Positions 34,877 to 47,041 are shown, counted from the stretch's first letter. The stretch is 64,000 nucleotides of DNA from Straminergon stramineum (GCA_963920665.1 OY987263.1:25904547-25968546), one strand, 5' to 3'. Made by a program: numbers and translations. The notes: generated by a model not told the origin, from the sequence alone.

Positions 34877-36862
34877 ATGGCATTCTTCCGTGCTCTCGGA
34901 GTGCGCCACTGCCTGCGAGCTGCTGCCCCCGCTCTCCCCGGTCCCTGTCCTCGCCGATCCCTCTCAACGCAAGCTCACCCTTCTTCTTCTGTCCCGCTCC
35001 CCGATGCTTCCTCCTCCCGTGGGCCTCGGGCTGCGCATTTTCTCCCTGGGGCTACGCTCGCCACCTTACTCATGCTCGCCACTCTCCACGCCCGCCGACT
35101 GTACGACGACTCCAAGCTCCAACAGCAGCGTGCGCACGGTGCTGAGATTCAATTTTCAGGGGACTGGAAAGCCACATTCTTGCAGGTGAGGGATTCGGTA
35201 TTCCCTGACTGATTATACTGGAACCTGATTTCTTAGGGTTTCAGGTGGTGAATTTGTTCGTAATTTCTATTATTTGATTCGTGGTGAGACTCCTGCGAAT
35301 GACATGGATTCTATCAAAATTTCAATGGTGAGACTTTTGTGCGGTGGTGCATTTGAGGTATTCGGTATTCCCTGCATGCATGTGGTGATTGTACTGGGAC
35401 CTGGTTTTCGAGGGTTTAGGGTGGTGACTTTTGGATCTTCATTTATCTGTGATTATTTGATTTGTGGTGAGGCTCCTGTGAACGATATGATTTCTATCTG
35501 AATGTCAATGGTGAGTTTTGTGCGGTGCAGGTGTTGCCACTTCGTTTCATTTCAAGGAGATGGGGGGAGATCACATCAGTTGAGTTACCACTCTGGTTAC
35601 GATCATATGTGTACTCGGGGTGGGCTAGAGCATTCCACTCGAACCTGGACGAAGCATCAAGGCCAATAGAAGAGTACCCGTCCCTGCGTGCATTTTTCAC
35701 GCGGAAGCTTAAAGACGGTGCACGGCCGCTTGAAGTTGGCCCTTCCAATCTGATAAGTCCCGTGGATGGAGTTGTCATTGGCTGTGGACAAGTGAAGAGT
35801 CCTGGCACTATGATTGAGCAGGTCGTTATCTTGACTTTAGGGTTTAGGGTGATGTTTGGTTTGCTTCACTTGCACTCATTTTTCGCTAGCAGAGTTGGTA
35901 GAATCATGTTTCCAGACAGTTTCTAATATCCACCAGACCTAGGTGCTCGAATGTTTTCCAGCGGTGGGACCTTGGATCTGCTTGTGCTCACATAAATCAA
36001 CCATTGAAACAGGTGAAAGGGTTCTCATATTCCTTGGCGGCTCTACTGGGTGCCCCTCCCCAGCTTTCAGGTATCTACACCTCGCAGCATTGTGTTCAGT
36101 TTTAAGCACCTTGCTATTTAGAATTCCATGAGACATTGCAAGAGTGTCACTCATGAGACGCGTCTGTAAATTTTGTTCCATATTAAATCCTAAATGATAG
36201 GTGGCATTCTAACAGGTGCAAAGGTAACGAACTTGGGTGAAGGCAGTCAGACACTGACGACGACAGCCCCACCAACGGATCCACTCATCTTGAAGGGGCC
36301 AAGAAGTGTGTCTAGTCCGTTGGATAGGTCTCTGAAGGGTTTGTTCTACTGTGTGCTCTATCTTGGACCAGGTGACTATCATCGCATCCACTCCCCTAGT
36401 GATTGGAAGATCCGCGTGCGTCGTCATTTTGCAGGGAAATTGTTCCCAGTCAATGATCGAGCAGTTCGGACTGTAAAAAACCTTTACGTGGTGAACGAAA
36501 GGGTTGTGCTGGAAGGGGAGTGGTCGCAAGGGCTAATGGCTATGGCTGCCGTTGGTGCGACAAATGTAGGATCTATAGAACTTGCGCTCGAGCCAGAGCT
36601 CAAAACGAACTTACCTTTGTTAGGTCAGAAGGCACCTTTCATTGTCACTACACAAAAATACGGGATCGGCGGAGAAGGGGTTGGTGTGAATGCTGGCGAT
36701 GAGGTCGCAGTGTTCAACTTGGGTTCCACTGTAGTGCTCGTCTTTGAGGCCCCAGTAGCTGATGTTGATTCTGCCAACTCTAGTTTGCAGAAAGAGCAGT
36801 TTAGATTTTTGCTACGAAAAGGTCAACGTGTGAAAATGGGGGAGGCGATAGGGAAGTGGTAA
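34877..36862 (+). CDS. PSD1: Phosphatidylserine decarboxylase proenzyme, mitochondrial type
   Basis: This enzyme decarboxylates phosphatidylserine to phosphatidylethanolamine at the mitochondrial inner membrane. Exons 34877-35185, 35531-35821, 36013-36070 and 36216-36862 join in frame to 434 residues. The N-terminus (MAFFRALGVRHC, then RRSLSTQ) is Arg/Ala/Ser-rich like a mitochondrial presequence. One hydrophobic membrane segment follows at about residues 63-80 (LPGATLATLLMLATL). The enzyme domain has LPLRFISRRWG, the SPVDG motif (Asp182), VKGFSYSLAALLG in the short exon 3, and GDYHRIHSP (His275, His278). The LGST motif is at 388-391; there Ser390 should be processed to the pyruvoyl group, splitting beta and alpha chains. 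Plant homologues often have MGST or LGST here. The ATG at 34877 is the first in-frame ATG. A telo-box lies upstream, and intron 1 contains a tandem duplication. Confidence 0.95.
35193..35530. repeat. Tandem duplication (~167 bp x 2) in PSD intron 1
   Basis: The unit beginning ATTCGGTATTCCCTG occurs at 35193 and 35360. Both share AGGGTTT, TTATTTGATT(C/T)GTGGTGAG and CAATGGTGAG, and end TGTGCGGTG. Only the second unit ends in the functional acceptor CAG. Confidence 0.85.
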
Positions 36863-38781
36863 CGTTTTCCTGAGAACTCAATCTTATTCGTGATGAGTTG
36901 GAGGTATTGTCAATGACCCCTGGCTTAATGGTGAATTGAAAGGACGTTGGTGAGAATCATCAGGATCATGTGCTGTCGCGTGGGCATCGTCTACTCTTCA
37001 GAGGTCCAAGATTTTCAGAATTAGGATGTGGGACCCCAAATGTAGAGTTGGGGGGTTTGCGGTTGGAGTTGAGGTTGGCGATGTGTTTGAGGTTGCTTCC
37101 TGCAAGAAACGACGCTCACAAGGTTTAGAACAGTGCATAATGAAGCAGAAGAGTGGAGGCCGTAATTGCCACTTCTATGGCCGGGCCTGCTCCGGTTTAG
37201 ACAGCTCGCTCAGCTACTTCGTCGTCCAATGTTTCCAGATACAACACCACTACCATTGGCAGTGACAGCAACAACAGCGCCAGCATCAACATCAAGTACC
37301 TCTCTCCCATTTTGTTTTGTGTGTTTGGTTTAGGGTTACAGCTGACGCGAGTGCATTGATGTGTGTTCCCGGCTGAGGTTTCTTATATTCTTCATGGAGG
37401 TGTTCTGGACGGTTCTTTGTTCGTTAGGTCAACAGTCAGGACGAGCTTTCATCATTTTGTATGCGTGCATGAATGTTTTCTTCCAGGGGTGGCTTCTACC
37501 CTGTGTTTTATTGGTTGTCTCCACCCCTAGTATGCAGGGTTAGTGTTAAATTAGTATTTCAGTTTGGCACAAACTTTTCTTGTTTTCTGACTGCTGTCAA
37601 TGTACGTCTGATTAACAATCAAGTGTTGGAAGTAGCTCAAGGAACAAGGAGCGTCACCTTTTTTTTGTCTGGGAATCTTTGTATTCTCTGGTAGATCCTC
37701 TTTAGGTGCAGCCCAGAGATGTATTTTACCATGTGATATCCTCTAAACTGCAGTAGGTGCACGTATATTGATCTTTCTGGGAATCAACATTAATATGTTA
37801 TACTGCAGTGAATTTCTACTGAAGGTTTGTTGTGATTGATTTGTCCGCACTTTTCTCTGAGTCGTGGTAATGCCATTGATATAATGAGGCTATAAGATCA
37901 TTCTTCTTCGGTGGTGCATTTGGTGCTGTAATTAGACGGGTAGGTTCACCGGTTTTCATTGTTAGAAGCTGACTGCTTGATGTCACGAACATGTTGATTT
38001 GAGGTTATGTATTGAATCTTGTGTTTCTGTTTCAATCTTTGATCTTGTGTGGTACAAAGGTGGTTTGTGGATGACTTCGCACTGTAGCGGATTTTTATTT
38101 GACTCAGTTCTTGTTCAATCATGGCCTTGGTAGCAGTTCTTATTCACAACTTGAGATATTCTACAGAGGCATTGTCATTAATGCTTTTGGTGACTGCTTG
38201 TTATGATGTTCTATGCTTTCTGATTTTGGTTGCCTAGATTCATGTGGTTAGTGTGGAGCTATTGACGAAAGTAATAATTTTTGATCTGGAACAGTTATAG
38301 GATTCTAACCAACGAACTCTTTTGTCATGTTTTGCAGCTGCAAATTAACCCCGAGAGTTCTGGCATCCACCGAGTGGATTACAAATCATTTCTAAGAGCT
38401 ACATACGTGAAGCGGATGAAGTACACCCAAGTATGTTGTGAAAGCAAATAATGTGACTAGCATGCTCCCTTGGTGCTTCATGGATTTCGTGTAGTTCATG
38501 TATGTAGGGTTGAAAAGAAAAGGGAAACTTGCAAAAAGTCTATATTTTTCTTAGGACATAATTGACTTTGCAATAAAAAAACTCTAGAGTGACATTCTTC
38601 TTCCTACTAGAGGTTAATCATCTTTTGCAATTTAGTGAATTGTGTGGAATTGCTTGAGATCACCGAACTTGGATATTCTAGTTTCTACATCCATGCAAAA
38701 TCTAGCATACATACATTAAGATTCATGATAGCCATAAACAAGATTTAATTGGATAGGTTGTCCTTTGATTTGGTTGGCATG
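36863..38781 (+). other. PSD 3' flank with an isolated exon-like segment
   Basis: Mixed-composition sequence follows the PSD stop; the first several hundred bases are probably 3' UTR and terminator region. Around 37200-37287 one frame is Ser/Asn/Thr-rich without a start codon. A splice-bounded open segment lies at 38340-38431, listed separately. No full gene can be built. Confidence 0.4.
38340..38431 (+). other. Isolated exon-like segment
   Basis: TTTTGCAG is followed by about 31 open codons (LQINPESSGIHRVDYKSF, then LRATYVKRMKYTQ), ending at a GTATGT donor. Signals and peptide look like an internal exon, but no adjoining exon in a compatible phase was found on either side. The family is not recognised. 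It could be part of a gene with very long introns, a relic, or chance. Confidence 0.3.
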
Positions 38782-39101
38782 TATGTCCCATCCATAGAGT
38801 GGTTGTCTAGCTAATGGACAAGTCGTCCTAGTCAATAGATGGACCATCTAAGAAGGGTTGTTTTTTTTCAAAATCTTGATGGAAGTTGGGGTTGAATCTT
38901 GATGCTTAGACATGTCATAATATCACCAGATATTAATATTCGACCTCTTCAATAATTTCATAGATTAGGGTTTTGAAACATCAAGATTCATCCCCCCATG
39001 TTCGTCAAGATTCTGAAAAAAATAACTTCTTAGATAGTCCATCTATTGACTAGGACGACTTGTCCCATCAATAGACATGTTGTCTTTTATATATGACATA
39101 G
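38782..39101. mobile_element. Foldback element with ~120-bp arms
   Basis: The arms at about 38782-38905 and 38980-39101 are inverted copies sharing TCTATTGACTAGGACGACTTG (19 of 20 in the left arm), CATCTAAGAAG-like and CATCAAGATTC blocks, with TATGTC/GACATA ends. No coding sequence. Confidence 0.7.
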
Positions 39102-41189
39102 GTCCAATTGTCTTAGGGAATTAGTAAATTTGACCAATGCTCTAAGGTCAAATTGAACCATGTTTGTTCAAAAGTTCTTCATCAAATTGACTAATGTATG
39201 TGTATTTAGGTTGGTGTGTTGGATAATAGAAACAAAAATTGATTTGTAATTAAAAGATACAAAACTTCAATAAGGTAAATTCATGATGTAAATTAGTTTG
39301 GGGAGCTGATTATAATTAAAAATACAAACCACTCTAAAACGCCTACTAATATTTCACGAGAAGAAATAACATACTTGTTGGCTTTACAACCTCATGAATA
39401 AGCCACTATGAAGTCCTTGGATTGCCTAGATGTTGATCCACATACATTCCTTACTTTTGCAATCGTGATGCCTTCATAAGCTCCTATATCACAAAACAAA
39501 AGTATTTGAAGAAGTATGTCAATCTATACAATAATTCTTGCAATATTGAGTGTGCCTTAGTCATTAGTAGCCAATTCCAAGTATGTTTTCTTGATGCTTC
39601 GAAGCCATATTACTCGCTCTATTGTGTTATTTCAAGAAACAAATCAAAGACTATGTATACAAAAAACCTTGCAACCCAAGCTTAGAAGTCAGATATAGAG
39701 AAGCAGAAGAGATATAATACCCTACAAAACTACCTAGTTGGATAAAGAAAAGCAACTTTTTAAGTAAAATCCTTTAAAAATAAATAAATGAAGGGAGAAA
39801 AGAAAGAAAAGGAGTCAAATATACACTAGGGCTACTACAACTATCTCAAAGGAGGTCATCTGGTTTACATTTCTCTTCCATGATGTTAATGAATACTCTT
39901 TATTGTCTCATAGTTTGTCCACACATTGCAGTCTTGCTAACTGTCTTTTTTCTTTTTTTATAATTAGCAGCTACTATTGCTAGTATAGTATACATGACCA
40001 CTGTTACTTTGTTGTTGTTACTGAATTAGAGACCAAAGGTGGTAGTTGCGTTGATTGCAAAGACTAGATGTTCATGGAAGACAATAGATGTTAGCATCAA
40101 AGCCAAAAAAAACAAGATACAAAGAAATCCACTCCCTCGGATATTCCAAGACTAGAGAAATGCAAAACGGAACGCAAATGGAAGAAGCAAGTAGCTTCAT
40201 ATTCTAGTCCTAACCAAAAAAGCACACTCACTATTAATGGTAGAGTTCTATAGCTAGGTCTATACAAAATGCTATGTGACATTGGTGAACTGGTGGCCAG
40301 CAATAGTAAATAGCCATGTCGCTAGAAGGTGAAGAACATAGAAGGCCTTGCTCCATCTTCAGTTGAATTCAGAGCCTCCCTCTATAATATTGTTAATTCC
40401 AATAACATTCATGTGGAGATAGACTTGAATTCACATATAGACAACTTGGAGGCAAAAGATCCCCCTCCCCCAAACACCACCAATACCATTTCACTTGGCA
40501 AATCCAAATCACGGAGCCTTGCTCAAAACAAAAGGATAGTTTTGTGCAAGCGTCGACAAGCCCCTACCCACCCTCCCCCAGCACCCAAAACACTACCAAA
40601 AATATTTTGCACTTTGATCTCTATGTGGTTCCACCTAAATAGAATAGTGAGGAAAATTCGGCAACAATGGAGGATATACTTGGCAGTGACGCCCTCCTTG
40701 AATCTTGGCTCCGCAAATGTAAGCGATTCTCATGTGGTGGAAATGACTGTTTGAGTGGGACATAGTGATTACATTTGAAACATTAGGATTGAGCAAAACA
40801 ATGTCCATGTCCAAAACATTGTGGCATTAGAAAACATTGTTAATGTCCTCAACACTGATATAGTGCTAAGTAATGTTGTTGCACAAAACACTACTCTAGT
40901 ATGAGACATTGTTGATGAACAATACATTGGAGTTCCGTTCTCTACTGACAACAAGTGCAACAATACTTTTGCGAGAAAATTGGCAAAAAAGCTGCAAGAA
41001 TGGCAAAGAAGCTCATTGAAACAATGGAGGGGTCACTAAAGTTTAGATGTCTAGCTTCCTTTAGTGTGAAAACTCTTTGCCTCCTAGTGCATGTTAGTGA
41101 CAATTGCATCTTCGAGGCAAAGCATGTGAACCAAGACTAGGTTCAATGCCATATACTACAAGACGCTAGGGCCCTTAGTGCATTTCTCT
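39102..41189. other. Intergenic AT-rich DNA, no secure gene
   Basis: The 141-codon plus-strand frame at 40329-40754 is the longest here. It has a Pro-rich stretch but no family motif, and further open stretches to 41140 are broken by frame changes. It may be a relic of a mobile element or a random frame. Confidence 0.35.
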
Positions 41190-41690
41190 GGCACTTGTCC
41201 TCAAGGTGGTGTTGGTCCTCCCTTTCCCAAAATTTCATAAATCCTAAAGCGACAAGTGCTTCATTGTACCTTGAAGGGAAAAAAAATGGAGAGGATGGTG
41301 TTGGTCCTCCTTCTCCACCTAATTAATAAACCCTAAACCAACAAGAGCTTTTGTACTAGCTTAAGGGGGAAAATGGGGAGAATGGTGTTGTTTCACCTTC
41401 TCTACTCAATTCAATTTTACTAAGAATAAAGAAGTGTTTCTCTCAGTACAACAAAGAGGGGAAAAAATGAGGAAGGTGGTGTTGGTCCTCCTTCTCCACC
41501 CAATAAAAGAAACTGGTAAGTGCTTTAAGGTGCGTCCAAAGTAAAAAAAATGGGGAGGGTGGTGTTGGTGCTTAGTCTCCACCGAGTTAAAAAAATAGAA
41601 ACTAATAAGTGCTTCAAGGTGTGTCCAAGGGAAAAAAATAGAGAGGGTGGTGTTCATTGTCCCGCTACATCCAGTCAATGTATGAAACAA
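41190..41690. repeat. Degenerate minisatellite, ~84-95 bp unit, about six copies
   Basis: The block (G/A)(G/A)TGGTGTTGGTCCTCC recurs near 41205, 41298, 41383, 41478, 41562 and 41647. Each unit also contains TCTCCACC and an AAGTGCTT(C/T)AAGGTG-like part. Confidence 0.75.
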
Positions 41691-41699
41691 AAACCAAAA

Positions 41700-41956
41700 A
41701 GAGTTTGTAGTGTATTTGAGGATCATTTGTAGTAGCCCAAAACAATAGGAAATGAAGTTCTCTAGTGTTAAACCAAGCATGATGACTTGAATCGGAAAAT
41801 CATGATCGTTCATTTTCAATGTAGGATTTTGGATGCTAAACCTAGATTTAAAAAAAAATTCTAAAATAGAAATTGCTCAAAATAGTATATTGGTTAGGTT
41901 GTATTTCACTTCAAAATATTGTAGACACTTAATTTCAGTGCCTTGCGCATTTAGGA
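41700..41956. mobile_element. Truncated TTAA-type element fragment
   Basis: Similar to the right half of the copy at 27035-27679: GTGTATTTGAGGATCATTT, then CACTTCAAA...GTGCCTTGCGCATTTAGGA. The terminal GGGGTTAA is lost. Confidence 0.6.
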
Positions 41957-43494
41957 CTTTATTATTTTTTGGAAAGTAAAAATTAAGTGTCTTCTTCATG
42001 AGTTTTTTTAAGCACTTCGAACTCCATTCTTGAACATGAAAGTTCAAAACTAAAAATTAGTAATGTACTTAAATTAGAGAAAGAATTTTTTTTCTTAGCT
42101 TACTTCCTTACATCTTTAGACTCACATTCTATATCATCAAGTTTTATGAAGATTTGTTCAACACATTTTTTAAATAATTTCATATAAAACCATATAATTA
42201 CATGATGAAAAATACAAGTGCAGTGAACTATAACCCTAGTCCAAAGAGAATTACAACTAAAACATTAATTTCAAGAATCGTAGCTCCCAAAATCCTAATT
42301 GCCAAAATCCTCGTCGCAAGAACCCTAATGTTGTTGTGAAACACTCAACTAGCACGATCATGCATGCACATAGGACATGCATGGCCATGTTAAGTCCTAG
42401 TGATCCCAAACATAATGGATATGGGTTTGGGCAGCAACTGAAACACTGAGGAATTACCTTCCGAAATTATTGCCAGTAAAGAAGGATGCGTGCATGGATA
42501 TCAAGAGGGGACAAACTCTAGCTACGACACAGAAAAACAACACATTGAAGCAATTAGCAAGGGCCAAAACGAAAGTGGCAGGCTCATAAAATAGAGAGTG
42601 AGTTTTAGTGGGCACCGGCATTGTTTATGGCCACAAATTAGCCTAATGTAGTCCTAATCCATTTATTAGAAAAAGTCTGCCATGGGTTGATGTAAGACTC
42701 TAATGGGTGGTTTTCTAGGTGACTGCAGTAGGCAGTTTGCCTAGCATGGGCTCATTTACCTAATATCTTTTTCTTTTTGAAACACATGGACAATTTCCAT
42801 TGACCTTATATCTTTTTGTCTACTTGCAATTTGGTGTCAATAGAAAGTAGACCAGTTTCATTGCAAAGTGGCAGAAACTGACCTGATTTCTGTAGCAACT
42901 AAGGTAATATGAGGTCCATATCTCCTCAGCAACAGGCTTCCAAACAGACTCCACATCAGGAACTTCAAGGCATGTGAACATGGTGCCACAATGGTGCATT
43001 GAAATGCAATTAAGTTAATATGGTGCCAACCTCCATACCAACCTAGTATGGATAAAATGACACTAAAATGACCTGTATGCAGCCTTTGGTGTCAAAATAG
43101 CACCAAAACAATCTGGCCCAACTTTTCTGATGCAAGACTATGACCACTTGCTAAATGTTGTTAATTATCCGGTCCAACTTTGTTGTATTCTCATTCTTCC
43201 AGTGCATGAGCATACAATTAGTCCACAAATTTAAATTTTGATTTAATTTCAGATGACTCACATTCAGAACTATCTAGTTAATTTGCTCTCAAGTCCTGAA
43301 ACTGAAAACTGACTGAGGCAGGTAAGTTATTAGAAGTGCAGAAGTTTGCCAATTTGGTCCTGGAGTTCCTGATTCAGTTCCCAATTAGTCGACCATGATT
43401 GTGGAAGAAGCATACACTTATGAAGAGTCCGTTGAAGGGTGTTTTTTTGGTCATGTAAGGTGGGTATCCCCCAAATTGCAACTTTTTGGTACTA
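41957..43494. other. Intergenic DNA
   Basis: No gene is recognised. The part at 42340-43360 has more balanced composition but no coherent frame. Confidence 0.4.
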
Positions 43495-43690
43495 TTCGTA
43501 CACACTATTATTAGACTGGTCAAATTTTCATATATTGTCTTGTTGGCAAGTGAAAGGAGGTTCCAAACTTCCGATGCACCAATAAACGAGACATTTGGAT
43601 ATGGTATGCAAAAGTTATGAAGGGTCCAAGTTTGTCTTGGTATATGTTTTGAATTCGTTTCTTCCACATACATACAAGTATTGATTTTGG
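43495..43690 (-). repeat. Dispersed repeat (family E), inverted relative to 22921-23110
   Basis: On the minus strand it carries the same landmarks as 22921-23110: TTTTGCATACCATATCCAAATG, CTCCTTTCACTTGCCAACAAG, GAAAATTTGACCA. Its left border abuts the TTAA element region at 43719. Confidence 0.6.
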
Positions 43691-43718
43691 AGATGTAGAC
43701 AAGGGGATGATGGTAGTT

Positions 43719-44247
43719 TTAACCCCTAAAAGCCCAAGGGGTTTGGAAAAAACACAAGTATGTTGTAAAATTACAAGTTCTATAAATTTTTTGAACTTTG
43801 CATCAACAAAGATAATGTGAAGCATGAAAAGTAGAAAGTATTTGTACTATCAAGATTATAAAAATATTTTTAGATTCTCTTGAAATGAATTTTGAAGATA
43901 TAAATTCCAAAATTCACCAAAAATACAATTTTCCTCTTTAGCATTTGAATTTTTTTTATTGGTCAACATTGTGTTTTCTATTCATCTATGAAAAAACACA
44001 TAAGCTCTAGTAATGAGAACACCAACACTTTCCACAAATAGTAAGTTTCTCAACACTAGACAAATTCTAAATACTTTGTACTATTTTTCTCATAATTTTT
44101 GTTTGATGATAGTGATCTTAGTTTTGAATATAAACATTGAAAGACAAACCAACTAGAAAAAAAAATAGAATTTTTTTTTCCACCCAAAAATGCTGCCCAA
44201 AGTTGGGCAGCAACCAAAAAATAGTTGCTTGAGTGTTTAGGGGTTAA
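43719..44247. mobile_element. TTAA-type non-autonomous element, copy 6 (529 bp)
   Basis: Left TTAACCCCTAAAAGCCCAAGG, right GAGTGTTTAGGGGTTAA; TTAA at both ends. The interior is AT-rich without an ORF. Confidence 0.85.
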
Positions 44248-44931
44248 GCAGGTGTACCCACCTTGTTGTGTACATTTTTCTTCATCCTGCAAAACCAAGT
44301 TCTCTTTGCAACTAACAATAATGCACAGAGACACACACACACTACTCCAGTTATAATTCACTAATTCACTTGGTTAAAGACACACCAAGTAATTGTTTTA
44401 TTTTGCATGTTTTCCACTAGAAATCATTTGTCATTTTTTTGAGTTTAGTGGCTGCAAATTGGGAGAAAAGGGAGAATCCTCTTTGCCTCAAAATCATCTT
44501 AATTTAGGAAATAAACTTGGTTCTAGCAGAAAAAGACAACATAACCATTAGTGCACCTCACCCTAATTGAATTAAGGTAAGGCTTGTCACAAGCAGTAAA
44601 ACATTGTAAGTTCCATAATTCTAACATTGTGAAACATTGTCACTTGTGCAGTACTTAGTCTTGGGTAGAATTGGTCAACTAGTTAGGGTGGATTAAGTGA
44701 CAAGCAAGTCCTCCCAAGTTGGAGTGGGACACTGATTTTTCCAGAAGTGACAGCCAACTAAAAGTTCTAACTTATCAATGGACCAAAGGACGAGAATTTG
44801 CCAGTCTAGTTTCAATTCTTGGGTGCTGGATAAAGGAATAGTACTACAAGTTCTCCCAATTGAAATTAACCTAGAATAGGAGTGTTCAGGATGTCCCACA
44901 AGGTGGAAAACTTTAAAATTGATGTTCAGTT
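44248..44931. other. Intergenic AT-rich DNA
   Basis: No gene or clear element is recognised. Confidence 0.4.
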
Positions 44932-45161
44932 CACCCTAGAAGGATGCCGTGGACTCTAAGTGTCCAATGGATGACAAAGAATCTTTTCATGTATATGATA
45001 AAAGTCAGCACATGGAATTTTGTGTGAAAAGGGAAGGTCTTGTACATTAGTTGGACCTCCAATGAGTGCTCTTGGATTTTTTTGAAGCAAATGATTTGAA
45101 CACGGTACTAAAAAGGAGGATTTCCATGGTGACTAGCTTGTCCTTCTAGGGTTAATTTATC
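44932..45161. mobile_element. Family D inverted-repeat element, short copy
   Basis: Ends CCCTAGAAGGATGCC and GTCCTTCTAGGG are inverted. The interior matches the arms of the element at 46020-46485: TAAGTGTCCAATGGATGAC, GGAATTTTGTGTG, GGTCTTGTACA, CAATGAGTGCT. Confidence 0.6.
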
Positions 45162-46019
45162 ATATTAGCGGTGCATTGACATGCAAGTGAAGCTTCCTCT
45201 CAATACATGTGTTCCTATATGTAGCATTACTGCCAGATGGATCATAGGTGCTTGTTGTGATGAAAACTTGTCAAGGATTATTTTTTAGTTTCAACTTATA
45301 CACCAAAAATTTCATCTCATTAACCATAGAAGTGCGTTGTAGACACTAAGTGTCCGATGGATAACTTCACTTGGGACTGTAGGATGGAGAAAAATCAGTT
45401 TTTCATCCAATGCTTTTTTTGGAAGTTGCTTGAGTGCATTTTCAAAGAATAGTATTGAAAATTCCCTCATTATGGTATCATTGACTTTTCTCATGAAGAA
45501 GATGCTTAATCCATGTATCACCTTATAGTTTATTTTGGCCATTTATTGCTATTAATTCTTGATGTGAATCTTAGCCATAAAAATGATATTTTTTGAATTG
45601 GAGTCCTACTAAGGAAATGAAGCTAATCAAGTACAATTTCTATACCAATTGGAAATTTTCAAAAATTTGTATATTTCCATATTTTATATCAATATGAACT
45701 TTGGGTCCAGAACCATGGTTTGCTGATTTTCTTATTTGAAAATAACATTGGTAACATTATATAAATTATATGGAATAATATACATCTATGGTGAAATTTC
45801 ATATTTTTTGAGTTTATTTTGTGTTCGATCTGATTTTTCTTCATTCTTTTCTTGAAAAATTCACAATAATTTCAAGTTTTTCCTCCAAATCTGAAAATTT
45901 TATAAATTTTAGCAGACATCAGAGTTCATCTTTGAAAAATAAATATAATTATTTGATTTTTTCTAGTTGCAAAATGGCACCAAATAGAATGATGGATAGT
46001 GAGGCTTGAAATCAATGGT
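45162..46019. other. Intergenic AT-rich DNA
   Basis: A further fragment related to family D (GACACTAAGTGTCCGATGGATAA) begins near 45340. No gene. Confidence 0.4.
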
Positions 46020-46485
46020 CATGGGCCCATCCTTCTAGGATAAACCTATAAGAACATAGAGGCCTAAAAGTAGTTGATGGATGACAGAGAATCCCTCTAT
46101 TTAAAATAGAAGTGCATATGCTCATCCTTGGAAATTTTGTGCAAAGAGGGAGGTCTTGCACAATAGTTTGACCTTCAATGAGTGCTTTTGATTGTTTTTG
46201 AAATAGAAGATTCACACTATACAAAGAAAGACAATTTTTGAAGTGACCAACCTATAACTTCCAGATTAACCCTGGAACACCAAGCTAGTCAATATGAAAA
46301 TCATTTGATCAATTAAAAAACAATCAAAAGCACTCCTTAAAGGTTAAACTATTGTATAAGACCTTCTCTTTCAAATTCCACACAAAATTTCAAGGATAAA
46401 TATCTACACTTTTGTCTTACATAGAAAGATTTTCTATCATCCATCAAACATTTAATGTCTATGGTGTCCTTCTAGACTAAATAGT
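46020..46485. mobile_element. Family D foldback element with ~170-bp arms
   Basis: The left arm (about 46028-46202) and right arm (about 46310-46478) are inverted copies. Shared blocks include TCCTTCTAG, TTGATGGATGA, GGTCTTGCACAATAGTTT and AGTGCTTTTGATTGTTTT. Confidence 0.7.
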
Positions 46486-46660
46486 GAAATTAGGTTGTCC
46501 ACACTAACTTTTCAACATTTGACAATATATAAATATTTATTGTCACTACACAAAAATGCACTACTTTTGAATTAGATACTATTGTAATTGGGACTCATGA
46601 ACCTTCATATGTACCTGAAATGGAAATATTTATAGAAGTATTTGTTGACTTTGATGACAT

Positions 46661-47041
46661 TTAACCCCTAAACGACGGATTGGTCCTCGTGGGGAAAAGG
46701 CGGGCTAAGCACTGTTCATTGTGCAGTGACCGTGGGAGAGAAACATGTTCATGAACAGTACCAAAAAAAGGGGAACTCTCGTTGCCCTCATGAAAATTGT
46801 AGGAGGGCAGCCTACGACCTAACACCGTGCACGAGTATTTCCGTGTTCTGTCCTCCATGTCTATGCTCCCTAAAATTATGAATGCATCCGAATGACAGTA
46901 TTTTTGGCCCTCCAAGATGCAGCACGTCTCCACAATTGTGTTAAAAAAAACTTGGATGAAAAACTGCATTCCTACTTCCTACAGATTACTTTCTTGTTAT
47001 TCATCGGACGAAAAACGTCCGCATCGGTGTTTATGGGTTAA
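46661..47041. mobile_element. TTAA-type non-autonomous element, copy 7 (GC- and CpG-rich)
   Basis: Left TTAACCCCTAAACGACGG, right CGGTGTTTATGGGTTAA, 381 bp. Unlike the other copies it keeps many CpG dinucleotides (for example ACGACGG, CACCGTGCACG, ATCGGACG, ACGTCCGC). It contains a perfect 12-bp palindrome TGTTCATGAACA (about 46747-46758). Confidence 0.75.

Noticed and set aside
40329..40754. 141-codon ORF as a gene
   Set aside because: No recognisable domain, low-complexity Pro-rich stretch, AT-rich repeat surroundings and no splice partners.
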